A stretch of DNA of 37,207 nt from Candidatus Kaiserbacteria bacterium (GCA_016867375.1 VGJQ01000011.1:1-37207); one strand, 5' to 3'; counted from the stretch's first letter, positions 1 through 7,447 are shown. The notes: generated by a model not told the origin, from the sequence alone. Numbers and translations: made by a program.

Positions 1-68
1 AATAATCGGGCCGCACGCATCCGGCGACGTTCGAGAACCTTGCGATCTCGTGTATTGAAGTGACTCAT
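1..68 (-). CDS. N-terminal fragment of a transposase-like helix-turn-helix protein (partial)
   Basis: An open frame starts at the ATG at 68-66 and runs off the left edge, giving 22 residues (MSHFNTRDRKVLERRRMRAA, then RL). The charged helix with ERRR followed by an alanine-rich start resembles the N-terminus of IS630-type transposases or related HTH proteins, where this helix precedes the DNA-binding motif. A GATACT box lies six bases before the ATG, as for most genes here, which supports the start. Only 68 bases are visible, so the family call is tentative. Confidence 0.35.
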   Translation of the reverse strand, partial: MSHFNTRDRKVLERRRMRAARL

Positions 69-74
69 ACGTAC

Positions 75-80
75 AGTATC
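75..80 (-). promoter_or_regulatory. -10 box of the left-edge gene
   Basis: GATACT on the minus strand ends 6 nt before the ATG at 68. This implies a transcript starting at or almost at the start codon. Confidence 0.4.
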
Positions 81-140
81 GCACATGTGAGGGATAGTAC
101 ATCTAAGTTATGTGGAAAAGGTCAGTAATAACTATCAACT

Positions 141-923
141 ATGAACTCTTCTGGCCTTTGGATATCGTTCTATACCATGATCCGAAAGGACGTCGTGCGG
201 ATGTTTCGCATATGGGTACAGACATTTCTCCCCAGCGTCATTACGTCGGTGTTGTACTTTCTCGTCTTCGGCACCGTGCTCGGCAGCCGGATCGGGCAGA
301 TGCAGGGTGTCGACTATATGACATTCGTCGTGCCTGGCCTCGTCATGATGGCGATTGTCACCACCTCGTATGCCAATTCTTCGTTCACCTTCTTTGCGTC
401 AAAATTCTTCGCACGTTCGATCGATGAAATTCTCGTCTCGCCCACGCCGCCATGGGTCATGATCGCCGGATTCGTCGGCGGCGGCATCGTGCGCGGCGTC
501 CTCGTCGGCGCGCTCGTACTCATCGTCTCGCTCTTCTTCACCGGCCTGCATATTTCATTTCACAACGCTCTGATCATCTTCGTATTTGCCATTCTCACGG
601 CCATGCTTTTCGCGCTCGCCGGCCTGGTAAACGGGATTTACGCCAAGTCGATCGACGGCATCAACATCGTCCCGACGTTCGTCCTCACCCCGCTCGTCTA
701 TCTTGGAGGCATCTTCTATTCGGTACATTCGCTTCCCAGTTGGTGGCAGACGATCACATACGCCAATCCGCTCTTCTATCTCATCAACGGTTTCCGATAC
801 GGATTTTTGGGCATCTCCGATGTGTCCATCTGGTATTGCGTTGCCATACTTCTAGCACTCATCACGATCCTCGTCGCCCTCAATTGGTATTTCATCCGCA
901 CTGGCCTTGGCTTGCGTCAGTAA
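141..923 (+). CDS. ABC-2 type transporter permease
   Basis: This 260-residue integral membrane protein has about six hydrophobic segments and the layout of ABC-2 permeases (YadH/DrrB type): a cytoplasmic N-terminus, a central region with KFFARSIDEILVSPTPPWV, the coupling region seen before TM3 in this family, and a last loop with LPSWWQTITYANPLFYLING, a typical ABC-2 sequence. It should export a lipid, polysaccharide or drug with a separate ATPase. No ATPase gene is visible on either side; the neighbour to the left is on the other strand. An alternative start is the ATG at 177. No Shine-Dalgarno sequence is seen before 141. Confidence 0.85.
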   Translation: MNSSGLWISFYTMIRKDVVRMFRIWVQTFLPSVITSVLYFLVFGTVLGSRIGQMQGVDYMTFVVPGLVMMAIVTTSYANSSFTFFASKFFARSIDEILVSPTPPWVMIAGFVGGGIVRGVLVGALVLIVSLFFTGLHISFHNALIIFVFAILTAMLFALAGLVNGIYAKSIDGINIVPTFVLTPLVYLGGIFYSVHSLPSWWQTITYANPLFYLINGFRYGFLGISDVSIWYCVAILLALITILVALNWYFIRTGLGLRQ

Positions 924-931
924 TGTGGATA

Positions 932-940
932 TGGCATAAT
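932..940 (+). promoter_or_regulatory. Extended -10 promoter before the two micro-proteins
   Basis: TGGCATAAT matches an extended -10 and lies inside a 9-bp stem-loop (arms 922-930 and 939-947) that overlaps the stop codon of the permease. Transcription from here would give a leader of about 30 nt that includes the AAGGAGG at 967-973. Confidence 0.4.
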
Positions 941-978
941 CCACATTGGTCGCTCACCACCTAGCCAAGGAGGTAGTA

Positions 979-1113
979 ATGAATGAGGGCACCTCAGTCT
1001 TCATCAAGTTTCTGAGAGAGACATGGCCCTTTTCAGGGGCCATGGTCGTAATCATCATAATAAGCGGCGTATCTGCTTACCACGGAGGCATCCAATGGGT
1101 GTGGGGACAGTGA
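979..1113 (+). CDS. Single-pass membrane micro-protein A (44 aa)
   Basis: A strong AAGGAGG Shine-Dalgarno (967-973) sits 5 nt before this ATG, which is why a 44-residue frame is called. The product has a short N-terminal helix with IKFLRETWPFSG, one hydrophobic segment (MVVIIIISGVSAY) and a short tail. The FLRETWPFSG motif resembles the start of the next micro-protein (FFKNTWPWWLGG), so the two are probably related. The last 19 nt overlap the next gene, so translation is probably coupled. Function unknown. A role with the upstream permease is possible but is only inferred from adjacency. Confidence 0.65.
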   Translation: MNEGTSVFIKFLRETWPFSGAMVVIIIISGVSAYHGGIQWVWGQ

Positions 1114-1202
1114 AGACCTTTTTCAAAAACACCTGGCCGTGGTGGCTGGGTGGACTCGCCACCGCCCTGATCTTCGTGCTTCGGGTGTACACACATCCGT
1201 AA
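1095..1202 (+). CDS. Single-pass membrane micro-protein B (35 aa)
   Basis: This 35-residue frame begins inside micro-protein A and has GGAGG at 1084-1088, 6 nt before the ATG. It carries FFKNTWPWWLGG and then one hydrophobic segment (LATALIFVLRV). The stop codon TAA at 1200-1202 is the first three bases of a TAAGGGCTCGTCCAC repeat element. Overlap with micro-protein A and the shared TWP motif support both as real. No function can be assigned. Confidence 0.6.
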   Translation: MGVGTVKTFFKNTWPWWLGGLATALIFVLRVYTHP

Positions 1203-1230
1203 GGGCTCGTCCACATGTATGAATGGGACC
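1200..1230 (+). repeat. MITE-like element, minimal form (31 bp)
   Basis: TAAGGGCTCGTCCAC is joined directly to ATGTATGAATGGGACC, a degenerate opposite end of the same family. This is the shortest copy seen: the two termini with the interior lost. It overlaps the stop codon of micro-protein B. Confidence 0.6.
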
Positions 1231-1240
1231 CGACACATAG

Positions 1241-1276
1241 GGGCCGCGACGTATCCTCGTCGCGGCCCTTTTCTTT
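1241..1276 (+). terminator. Rho-independent terminator after the permease and micro-protein genes
   Basis: Perfect 11-bp stem (1241-1251 with 1258-1268, GGGCCGCGACG), 6-nt loop, then TTTTCTTT. It lies between the converging permease unit and folA. Confidence 0.85.
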
Positions 1277-1281
1277 ACACA

Positions 1282-1776
1282 CTATTCGCGCTCCAATTCA
1301 ATCCAGTGATACGTGAGATTGTTCCACTGTCGCACCTCATGAAAGACTTTTTTCTTAAAATAGTCCGGACTCACTGGAAAATACGAGTCCCCCTCCTTCT
1401 CGTCTTCGATGAGCGTGAGATAAAATCTATCAGCGTAGGGTAGCACTGCTTCATACAAACTCCCCCCGCCTCGTATGAAAATCTCTTCTTGATCAAGCTC
1501 CTTCGCTTGCGTGAGCGCATCTTCAATGGAGCGCGCCACGATGACGCCCTCGTATTGCCAGACGGGATCCCCCGTCACGACGATGTGCGGACGCTCAGAC
1601 AGCGGCGTCGCCCGCGTCGATTCAAAGAGCTCGCTGCTCATGATGACCGGATGTCCGTATGTGACCAGCTTGAATCGATCAAGGTCATCCGGAATATGCC
1701 AAAGCAACTTTCCATTCTTGCCGATGGCGCGGTTGATTCCGATTGCGACGATGATGCTTATGTGCGGCTCTTTCAT
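1282..1776 (-). CDS. folA: Dihydrofolate reductase
   Basis: NADPH-dependent reduction of dihydrofolate to tetrahydrofolate. The 164-residue protein has the family landmarks: SIIVAIGINRAIGKNGKLLWH followed by IPDDL (substrate loop and acidic residue), GHPVIMSSELFES in place of the usual GRxTWES, and IRGGGSLYE for the cofactor GG motif. Length is normal. AAGGGA precedes the ATG by about 7 nt. It follows the thyX gene on the same strand, with a hairpin between them. With glyA downstream it supports the folate cycle feeding ThyX. ThyX does not make dihydrofolate, so the enzyme probably serves folate salvage or a second activity. Confidence 0.92.
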   Translation of the reverse strand: MKEPHISIIVAIGINRAIGKNGKLLWHIPDDLDRFKLVTYGHPVIMSSELFESTRATPLSERPHIVVTGDPVWQYEGVIVARSIEDALTQAKELDQEEIFIRGGGSLYEAVLPYADRFYLTLIEDEKEGDSYFPVSPDYFKKKVFHEVRQWNNLTYHWIELERE

Positions 1777-1808
1777 AGATGAGTCCCTTCAAGCATATCA
1801 CATGACAA

Positions 1809-1857
1809 TAAGAGCTCGTCCATATTTAAAGTCCCCGCCTCGTCAGCGGGGACTCTC
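1809..1857 (-). terminator. Hairpin between thyX and folA, with a degenerate repeat end
   Basis: GTCCCCGC (1831-1838) pairs with GCGGGGAC (1846-1853). The plus strand continues with TCTCTTTT and the minus strand with TTTAAAT, so it could stop transcription in either direction. TAAGAGCTCGTCCAT at 1809-1823 is a diverged end of the MITE-like family. Confidence 0.5.
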
Positions 1858-1863
1858 TTTTGC

Positions 1864-3261
1864 TTATGTGCGCTCAACAATATCATGCAGACCTCGTTGC
1901 ACATTGAAGCGATCTTCGCTCATGTCGAGGTAGAGCTTCAAACCGAAATCCGCGAATTCAGAGAGAAGCAACGCGCCCATCTGCTGCGCGACCGTCCGCA
2001 ACGTCGGATGCACTGATATCCCGGATCTCAATTCGACGATATACACGACTGCTGGCAAATCGCCCGTCAATCTGCATGGCACCATAAGACCCATGGGCAA
2101 GTAGTATTGCCGCGTCTCATCGTCTGTGTGCAGTGTTTCGATACGCGCCAGCTGCCTGGTCATCTCCGATGCTATCTCGCCACGCAGGTCATCGGGCAGA
2201 TGTTGAAGATACCACTGTCCGATACCATGTTCTGGGGCGATGAGTGGCATGCGCTGCACGACCGATCGCTGTCTCTGCAAATCCCGGAACGACCCGAAAT
2301 CAAGTAAAAACTCAAACATCATCGTACCGCACTGTCCCAAGAATTTCGGGAGCTCAGTCTTCATCGGTCTCGTCTCAAGAATCGCTCGATACGGTTTGAG
2401 CGTCTCTCGCCATATACCATCAGCCGACAGGGCAACGCCTTCGAGATTTCTATATGAGTCGTCCCCTCGGAAATAGTAGTCGCGCCCCATCCAGCTTTCG
2501 TTATAGTCCTCGGTGGCGGGATAATGCTTGCCTGAAAATGAGCTCGGGAAGCGTTCCATTAGCGCTTCTTCGATCACTTGCGCAATCAGGCGCACTTCAT
2601 TAAGCGGATGATGGCGAAGCGTCATCAGATGATCGGACGCATGTCTCAGTTCGGTGTGCCATGCCAGATTCGTCGATGCTCCTGCGGGCAGAAAGCCGCG
2701 CATGATATCAAACGCGCGAGCATTGATAGCCTTCGCATACTTAGTCTCGTCTTCGTCCGCTTGCATGGCATGCCGCTCCCGAAGCACGCCCTTGAGCCGC
2801 TCAAGACCCTTGAGATAGAGGGTCCGCCATGATTCAAGGATGTCGCGCGATTCGCTCGTGGCGAGCGGATCGATGAATACCTGCTGTGCGAAGTCGATGT
2901 ATCGCGTCGATGCTTCTTGGCCATTGTACAGGCGATAATCTTGTATCGCCTTCGCCGCCAATATCGATACCCCTTCAATGAAAATGGTCGTCGATCCGCA
3001 GTCGCCGATGGATTTGTGTCCATAGCCGACATAAAACAGCGACATAAATTTCTCAGCGCCGCTTTTGGCAAGCTTGACGAGGTGCGCGTCCACTCCGCCG
3101 ATAGAGCGCGAGTGGAGGGCTTGGATCATCGCCTCCGCTTCCGGTCCAATGAGTGCACCGGTATCGATCACGACAACTTTACCGCCGTTTGGCAGCAACC
3201 TGCGGACATGCTTAAGACTTTCAAGGTTCATATGCCTTAAATGCGCGCGTGGGTGCACCAT
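1864..3261 (-). CDS. thyX: FAD-dependent thymidylate synthase, tandem ThyX-type domains
   Basis: Converts dUMP to dTMP with CH2-THF as carbon donor and flavin as reductant. At 465 residues it is about twice the length of a classical ThyX and appears to be two ThyX-like halves. The first half (about residues 40-240) contains GYGHKSIGDC and YNGQEASTRY, matching the NExSxRY end of the ThyX signature. The second half (about 270-460) contains LQRQRSVVQRMPL, resembling the RHRx7S part. The two halves may therefore form one active site inside a pseudo-dimer. AAGGAAG lies 6 nt before the ATG at 3261, which supports this start over the later ATG near 3231. Neighbours dcd-like, tmk, folA and glyA all belong to dTMP supply. 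Confidence 0.85.
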   Translation of the reverse strand: MVHPRAHLRHMNLESLKHVRRLLPNGGKVVVIDTGALIGPEAEAMIQALHSRSIGGVDAHLVKLAKSGAEKFMSLFYVGYGHKSIGDCGSTTIFIEGVSILAAKAIQDYRLYNGQEASTRYIDFAQQVFIDPLATSESRDILESWRTLYLKGLERLKGVLRERHAMQADEDETKYAKAINARAFDIMRGFLPAGASTNLAWHTELRHASDHLMTLRHHPLNEVRLIAQVIEEALMERFPSSFSGKHYPATEDYNESWMGRDYYFRGDDSYRNLEGVALSADGIWRETLKPYRAILETRPMKTELPKFLGQCGTMMFEFLLDFGSFRDLQRQRSVVQRMPLIAPEHGIGQWYLQHLPDDLRGEIASEMTRQLARIETLHTDDETRQYYLPMGLMVPCRLTGDLPAVVYIVELRSGISVHPTLRTVAQQMGALLLSEFADFGLKLYLDMSEDRFNVQRGLHDIVERT

Positions 3262-3302
3262 ATCGGACTTCCTTCTTTTTGTGTGCAGTCTCTGACGCCA
3301 TA

Positions 3303-4016
3303 CTAACTCTTTTTTATCCTCCTTGCACCACGCGCTTTTTGTGCGCCAATTTTGATATCACGGTCTTTATGCAACTGCGGCAGCATCATGTCAGGTTTCC
3401 AGGTCTTTTGGAGCTCCTTGAGCGTCTGCGCTGACTGGTACTTGCCGGTATCTGCATAATTCTTCTCAATGATCGAACCTGTTTCAAAAAAGACGATCTG
3501 GGCGATGCGACGACCGACCACGAGCGGTATGTAGTAGCGCACCGAGGTGTTTTGAATTTCCATAGTCCACCGATTAGTATATCCGACATCGCCCCATCCT
3601 GCGCATTTACATACCGAAATGAAGCTGCGGCCGAGACTTGAGCGCGCCTTCATCATCGTGGTGACATGATCGCGTCCCCCGATGAATTCCTGCGTATGCC
3701 CGAGAATCGTCTCTCCCGGTGCCATGAGGATGATGAGTTCCTCCGGATGAATCCCTTTCCAATCAAAGTTATATTTCTTGAACACCTCGCGGGCGGGCTT
3801 GGCACGCCGCGCATCCGTACCCCACACGCGATCAATATGGTCTTTGTTGTAGATATTGAAAATATTTTCAAAGTGCGGCGGGTGCTGCTCCGTGAAATAA
3901 TATTCTCCCAGTGTGACATCGTAGCTCGATGTGGCAAGATTCTTGCGATCGAATGGCTCGATCAAGATAGATCCTTCTTCCATGCATTCGATGATTTTTT
4001 TGTCTGAAAGGGCCAT
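3303..4016 (-). CDS. dcd: dCTP deaminase / dUTPase family protein
   Basis: Trimeric deoxynucleotide enzyme that makes dUTP (or dUMP if bifunctional) from dCTP for thymidylate synthesis. The 237-residue protein has SSYDVTLGEYY near the start, MMKARSSLGR (the RSSLGR substrate motif), AGWGDVGYTNRWTMEIQN (the Glu in TMEIQN matches the catalytic Glu of Dcd) and GKYQSAQ near the end (normally GKYQGQ). It is about 40 residues longer than E. coli Dcd, with an insertion around residues 55-85. It is divergent from tmk and 42 nt upstream of thyX on the same strand, so it probably leads a dcd-thyX-folA unit. Confidence 0.85.
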   Translation of the reverse strand: MALSDKKIIECMEEGSILIEPFDRKNLATSSYDVTLGEYYFTEQHPPHFENIFNIYNKDHIDRVWGTDARRAKPAREVFKKYNFDWKGIHPEELIILMAPGETILGHTQEFIGGRDHVTTMMKARSSLGRSFISVCKCAGWGDVGYTNRWTMEIQNTSVRYYIPLVVGRRIAQIVFFETGSIIEKNYADTGKYQSAQTLKELQKTWKPDMMLPQLHKDRDIKIGAQKARGARRIKKS

Positions 4017-4036
4017 ATATGTAGAATGTGTGTAGA

Positions 4037-4045
4037 TGTTATCAT
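4037..4045 (+). promoter_or_regulatory. Extended -10 promoter of tmk
   Basis: TGTTATCAT ends 3 nt before the first of a run of ATG triplets (4049, 4052, 4055, 4058). A start site about 7 nt downstream falls in that run, so the message is predicted to be leaderless. Confidence 0.5.
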
Positions 4046-4048
4046 AGC

Positions 4049-4705
4049 ATGATGATGATGGAGACAGATATAGACAAACGCGGGAAATTCATCGTATTCG
4101 AAGGTGGCGAAGGATCGGGTAAGTCAAGCATCTCGAAATGGCTTGTCGAAAGGCTCGCCAGCGAAGGTCATATGGTCCGGTGGACGCGTGAGCCGGGTGG
4201 CTCACCGTTTGCAGAGAAGATCCGTACGCTGATCCTGTCGGACGATGCGCGCCATGCGGATGCGGAGACGCTCTTTGCACTATTCCTCGCCGCACGGCGC
4301 GACCATCTCAAACAGACTATCATTCCACATCTCGAAGTAGGTGCATCCGTGATATCAGACCGCTTCATGTCATCAACATGGGCCTATCAGCTGGTCGCAC
4401 AGGAGCAGCCACAGCTGCGTGAATTGTTCCATCAGATGCATGCGCATTACCTCGATGGACTCGAGCCTCACTATGTGTTCCTCGACGTACCTCCCGAAGT
4501 GGGTCTGCGCCGCGCCAAATCCCGCCCGGAAGCGACGACGCACTTCGACGAGCGTGATGTAGCATTCCATACCAGGGTCCGGGACGGTTTCCTGGAGTTC
4601 TTTTCGACGATACCAAAAGAACGCATCACGGTCATTGATGCGCATGAACCACTCGAACGTGTTCAAGAGCGTGCGCATGCGACCGTACGCAGCATCATTG
4701 GGTAA
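4049..4705 (+). CDS. tmk: Thymidylate kinase
   Basis: Phosphorylates dTMP to dTDP with ATP. P-loop FEGGEGSGKSS, the TREPGGSPFAEKIR segment that binds the dTMP phosphate, SDRFMSSTWAYQ, and a LID region around SRPEATTHFDERDVAFHTRV are all present in the usual order. The frame could start at 4028, but the promoter overlaps that segment and four ATGs begin at 4049; the real start is one of these. It is divergent from the dcd-like gene, with which it shares a short promoter region, and ends just before the first REP palindrome. Confidence 0.93.
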   Translation: MMMMETDIDKRGKFIVFEGGEGSGKSSISKWLVERLASEGHMVRWTREPGGSPFAEKIRTLILSDDARHADAETLFALFLAARRDHLKQTIIPHLEVGASVISDRFMSSTWAYQLVAQEQPQLRELFHQMHAHYLDGLEPHYVFLDVPPEVGLRRAKSRPEATTHFDERDVAFHTRVRDGFLEFFSTIPKERITVIDAHEPLERVQERAHATVRSIIG

Positions 4706-4720
4706 TGGTTCGGCATCATC

Positions 4721-4796
4721 CTGTCGAGGTCAGATCCTGTCGAGGTCAGACCTCCACAAGACTGTGGAGGTCTGACCTCGACAGCTCGCGACAGGA
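4721..4796 (+). repeat. Compound REP palindrome upstream of the RAYT gene
   Basis: A perfect 22-bp inverted repeat (4737-4758 with 4763-4784, 4-nt loop AGAC) begins and ends with CTGTCGAGGTC and its complement. A further half copy, CTGTCGAGGTCAGATC, lies at 4721-4736, and CGCGACAGG follows at 4788-4796. This is the largest member of the GTCGAGGTC family and is next to its presumed transposase. Confidence 0.85.
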
Positions 4797-4798
4797 CG

Positions 4799-4807
4799 TG
4801 TTATCAT
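4799..4807 (+). promoter_or_regulatory. Extended -10 promoter of the RAYT gene
   Basis: TGTTATCAT, identical to the tmk -10 element, ends 6 nt before the ATG. It lies directly beside the compound REP, so REP structure could affect expression. Confidence 0.45.
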
Positions 4808-4813
4808 AAACAC

Positions 4814-5536
4814 ATGCGCCGAGAACCGTATGGGGTCGGATCATTCGTACACGTGGTCAAACGTGGTACACGAGGACTCCCCTTCCTTAAAGATACTACT
4901 GATCGTGACCGCACCCTCCTAATGCTCACCCATTTCAATGACAAAACATCGCGGCAAAATTGGCACCGAGAACTTCTTGACAACAATACCTGCTCGCTCT
5001 TTGAACATCCTTCGATTTGGCCCGAAAAGGAACCTCTGACGCGTGTGCACGCATTTTGTTTGCATACAAACCACCTTCATTTTTTGTTGGAAGAAATCGC
5101 CGAAGGCGGAATAAGCGCATTTATGAAGAAGATCGGTAATGGTATTGCAGGTTATATAAATGAGCGCCATGGTGAATATGGTAGTCCATTCCAGGGAGCA
5201 TATAAATCCAAGACCATTGATAATGACACGTATCTGCGTTACGTATTCGCGTACATACAAGTTAAAAATGTCTTCGAACAATTTCCGGGCGGTTATACTG
5301 TAGCCGAGAACAATTTTGATGCCGCATACGAATGGACTATACAGTTTCCTTACGGCAGTCTCTTTGACCATCTGTCGAGGTCTGACCTCGACAGTCGTCG
5401 CAACATTGTTGAGCCTTCTCTCTTTAATGGTCTATGGACACCGGCTGAGTTCAAGATCTACGCTCGCGATGTTATAAACGGGAGATCGCACCTCGGCACT
5501 ACGGACAAAAATGCTTTCAGGGGAGCATTTCTCTGA
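4814..5536 (+). mobile_element. REP-associated tyrosine transposase (RAYT, IS200-like Y1 HUH family)
   Basis: This 240-residue protein has the single-strand DNA transposase layout. HTNHLHFLLEE contains the metal-binding HUH pair (His87 and His89), and IAGYINERHGEYGSPFQGAY contains the likely nucleophile Tyr114 followed by the conserved GxxFQGxY. LRYVFAYIQVKNVF matches the helix after the catalytic core in this family. Such proteins cut and join REP palindromes and usually have no IS ends of their own. A matching palindrome lies upstream, another directly downstream and a third inside the gene at 5372-5394, read in frame as LSRSDLDS. The gene looks intact. Lower GC than its neighbours suggests later arrival. 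Confidence 0.9.
5372..5394 (+). repeat. REP palindrome inside the RAYT gene
   Basis: CTGTCGAGGTC-T-GACCTCGACAG is a perfect palindrome around one base. It is in frame near the C-terminus of the transposase, encoding LSRSDLDS. Confidence 0.9.
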
Positions 5537-5544
5537 TTAGGGTC

Positions 5545-5565
5545 TGTCGAGGTCTGACCTCGACA
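5545..5565 (+). repeat. REP palindrome after the RAYT gene
   Basis: TGTCGAGGTC-T-GACCTCGACA, perfect 10-bp arms, 8 nt after the transposase stop codon. Confidence 0.9.
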
Positions 5566-5575
5566 TTCTAAATCA

Positions 5576-5606
5576 AAATCCGGAGGCACCACCTCCGGAT
5601 TTTTGT
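5576..5606. terminator. Bidirectional rho-independent terminator
   Basis: AAATCCGGAGG (5576-5586) pairs with CCTCCGGATTT (5592-5602), continuing TT on the plus strand and flanked by A/T runs on both sides. It separates the RAYT gene from the converging gene ending at 5611. Confidence 0.8.
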
Positions 5607-5610
5607 TGCA

Positions 5611-5946
5611 TTACTCATCGACGATAGGGATTTCCTTGGTCGCCAGTGCGAATGACCAATTGAATACAGTTACGATAAGACAGGAACCTATCACAACAAC
5701 GGCGATGCCGCCGATGGTGATGCCGAACCCCCACATAAACTCGAAGAAGTGTTCATACAACTGCCACGACATGCATCCGACAAATCCTGCCGCCAGTACC
5801 ATCAAGAGTAGTGTGATGAAACAGGACCTGACCAGGAGACAAACGAGGTCAATCCTCGTGACTTCGGTGCATTCCTTCCGGTCGCGCTCCTCGACCCAAA
5901 AGAACGCGATTTTATAGACAAGACTTGAGCGTCGAAGTTTGTACAT
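5611..5946 (-). CDS. Two-pass membrane protein, function unknown
   Basis: The start at 5946 is chosen because AAGGAG lies about 8 nt before it; the frame is open further upstream but with no such signal. The 111-residue product begins with a basic segment (MYKLRRSSLVYK), then a charged stretch (WVEERDRKECTEV), followed by two membrane helices: LVCLLVRSCFITLLLMVLAA and GFGITIGGIAVVVIGSCLIV. The pattern resembles small accessory membrane proteins found near mobile elements. I recognise no family. TTGACT and a GATATT box upstream (around 5990-6020) could be its promoter. Confidence 0.6.
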   Translation of the reverse strand: MYKLRRSSLVYKIAFFWVEERDRKECTEVTRIDLVCLLVRSCFITLLLMVLAAGFVGCMSWQLYEHFFEFMWGFGITIGGIAVVVIGSCLIVTVFNWSFALATKEIPIVDE

Positions 5947-6026
5947 CTCTTCACTCCTTTTTGGGCGTATATGTAGTGGATCTGGAACTGAAAATATCCT
6001 CAAAATAGACAAGAGTCAAGACGGAC

Positions 6027-6045
6027 GTCGAGGTCTGACCTCGAC
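6027..6045 (+). repeat. REP palindrome upstream of glyA
   Basis: GTCGAGGTC-T-GACCTCGAC, perfect 9-bp arms. It lies 50 nt before the glyA start and just upstream of its -10 box. Confidence 0.9.
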
Positions 6046-6082
6046 AGGGTTGTGGGCGATATTCCTTCTCTGCTTCTTTTCG

Positions 6083-6089
6083 TGATACT
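6083..6089 (+). promoter_or_regulatory. -10 box of glyA
   Basis: TGATACT ends 8 nt before the ATG. No Shine-Dalgarno follows, so a leaderless or nearly leaderless message is expected. Confidence 0.45.
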
Positions 6090-6097
6090 CTTCACCT

Positions 6098-7360
6098 ATG
6101 TACGACCACATCAAAAAACAAGACAAGCAGGTATATAAGGCGCTCATGGGCGAGGAAGTGCGTGAGGCCGAAGGGCTCGAACTCATCCCCTCCGAAAACT
6201 ATGTCTCACTCGCCGTGCGCGAGGCCAATGCCTCGATATTGACCAACAAATACTCCGAAGGCTACCCCGGCCGCCGTTATTACGGCGGGCAGGAGTACAC
6301 CGACCAAGTGGAAAATCTCGCCCGCGACCGGGCCAAGAAGCTCTTCGGGGCAAAATATGTGAACGTGCAGCCTCTCGGCGGCGCCAATGCCAACATCGCG
6401 ATGTATATGGCACTCCTGCAGCCCGGCGACACGATCCTTGGCATGGACCTCTCGCATGGCGGACACCTCACGCACGGACACCCCGTCACGTACCTCACCA
6501 AGATCTTCAAATTTGCCCGCTATAAAATGAAAGACGCCAATACCGGCGAGATCGACTACGAGGAGATGCGCCAAGTCGCGGTGATGGAGCGCCCCAAGAT
6601 CATCCTCGCAGGATTCTCGGCATACCCGCGCGAACTCGATTATGCCAAATTCGTCGATATCGCACGCGAAGTCGGCGCCATCGCCGTGATGGACATCGCG
6701 CACATCGCCGGCCTCATCGCGGGCAAAGCGGTCAAAAATTCTTTCGACTATGGATTCGACATCATGACGACCACCACGCACAAGACTCTGCGAGGGCCCC
6801 GCGGCGGCATGATCCTCGTGCGCGAAAGCGAAGAACTCGCCAAAAAGATCGACAAAGCTGTCTTCCCCGGGCTCCAGGGTGGTCCGCATATGAACAACGT
6901 CGCCGCAAAGGCGATCGCATTCGGCGAGGCGCTTAAGCCATCATTCAAGAAATATGCCAAGCAAATCCTCAAAAACGCCAAGGCAATGGAAATGGTTTTC
7001 AAACATCACAATATTCGGCTCATCGCGGGCGGTACCGACAATCATCTACTCTTGGCCGACGTGTACGGCAGCCTCGGCGTGACCGGCAAAGAAGCGCAGG
7101 AACTCCTCGATACGATCGGTATCACGGTCAACAAAAACGCAATCGCCGATGACGCGCGTGGCCCCATGGACCCTTCGGGTATCCGCTTCGGGACGCCCGC
7201 GATCACTACCCGTGGCTTCGATGAAAAGGCCTCCGCACGCGTCGCCGAGCTCATGATCGAATCCCTCAAAAACCGCTCGGATAAAAAAGTACAAAAACGC
7301 ATCCGGGAAGAAATACGCACGATGTGCAAAAAACACCCTATTCCAAAGGTATTTCGATAG
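6098..7360 (+). CDS. glyA: Serine hydroxymethyltransferase
   Basis: PLP enzyme that moves the hydroxymethyl carbon of serine to tetrahydrofolate, giving glycine and CH2-THF, the carbon donor for ThyX. The 420-residue protein has the normal length and all key motifs: LELIPSENYVS, NKYSEGYPGRRYYGG, the cofactor-binding segment DIAHIAGLIAG, and TTTTHKTLRGPRGG with the Schiff-base lysine at Lys229. The C-terminal RFGTPAITTRG is also standard. It lies with the dTMP genes folA, thyX, dcd and tmk, although the RAYT insertion now separates it from tmk. Confidence 0.97.
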   Translation: MYDHIKKQDKQVYKALMGEEVREAEGLELIPSENYVSLAVREANASILTNKYSEGYPGRRYYGGQEYTDQVENLARDRAKKLFGAKYVNVQPLGGANANIAMYMALLQPGDTILGMDLSHGGHLTHGHPVTYLTKIFKFARYKMKDANTGEIDYEEMRQVAVMERPKIILAGFSAYPRELDYAKFVDIAREVGAIAVMDIAHIAGLIAGKAVKNSFDYGFDIMTTTTHKTLRGPRGGMILVRESEELAKKIDKAVFPGLQGGPHMNNVAAKAIAFGEALKPSFKKYAKQILKNAKAMEMVFKHHNIRLIAGGTDNHLLLADVYGSLGVTGKEAQELLDTIGITVNKNAIADDARGPMDPSGIRFGTPAITTRGFDEKASARVAELMIESLKNRSDKKVQKRIREEIRTMCKKHPIPKVFR

Positions 7361-7422
7361 TATTTCAACACATACTCGCGTGCGGGTGCACTCGCGTGCG
7401 GGCGTGCCCGAGGTACCCGGTA

Positions 7423-7431
7423 TGTTACACT
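7423..7431 (+). promoter_or_regulatory. Extended -10 promoter of the DedA gene
   Basis: TGTTACACT lies 16 nt before the ATG. AAAGGAAAG follows at 7434-7442 as a Shine-Dalgarno, so this gene probably has a short leader. Confidence 0.45.
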
Positions 7432-7447
7432 AAAAGGAAAGAATAGT

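Noticed and set aside
4737-4784. Compound GTCGAGGTC palindrome as a terminator of tmk
   Set aside because: There is no T-run after the stem, and the same palindrome occurs in other contexts, including inside a coding sequence. It is better explained as a REP element.
6206-6889. 227-codon frame antisense to glyA
   Set aside because: A shadow of glyA, with low-complexity D/V/H-rich content and no start signal.
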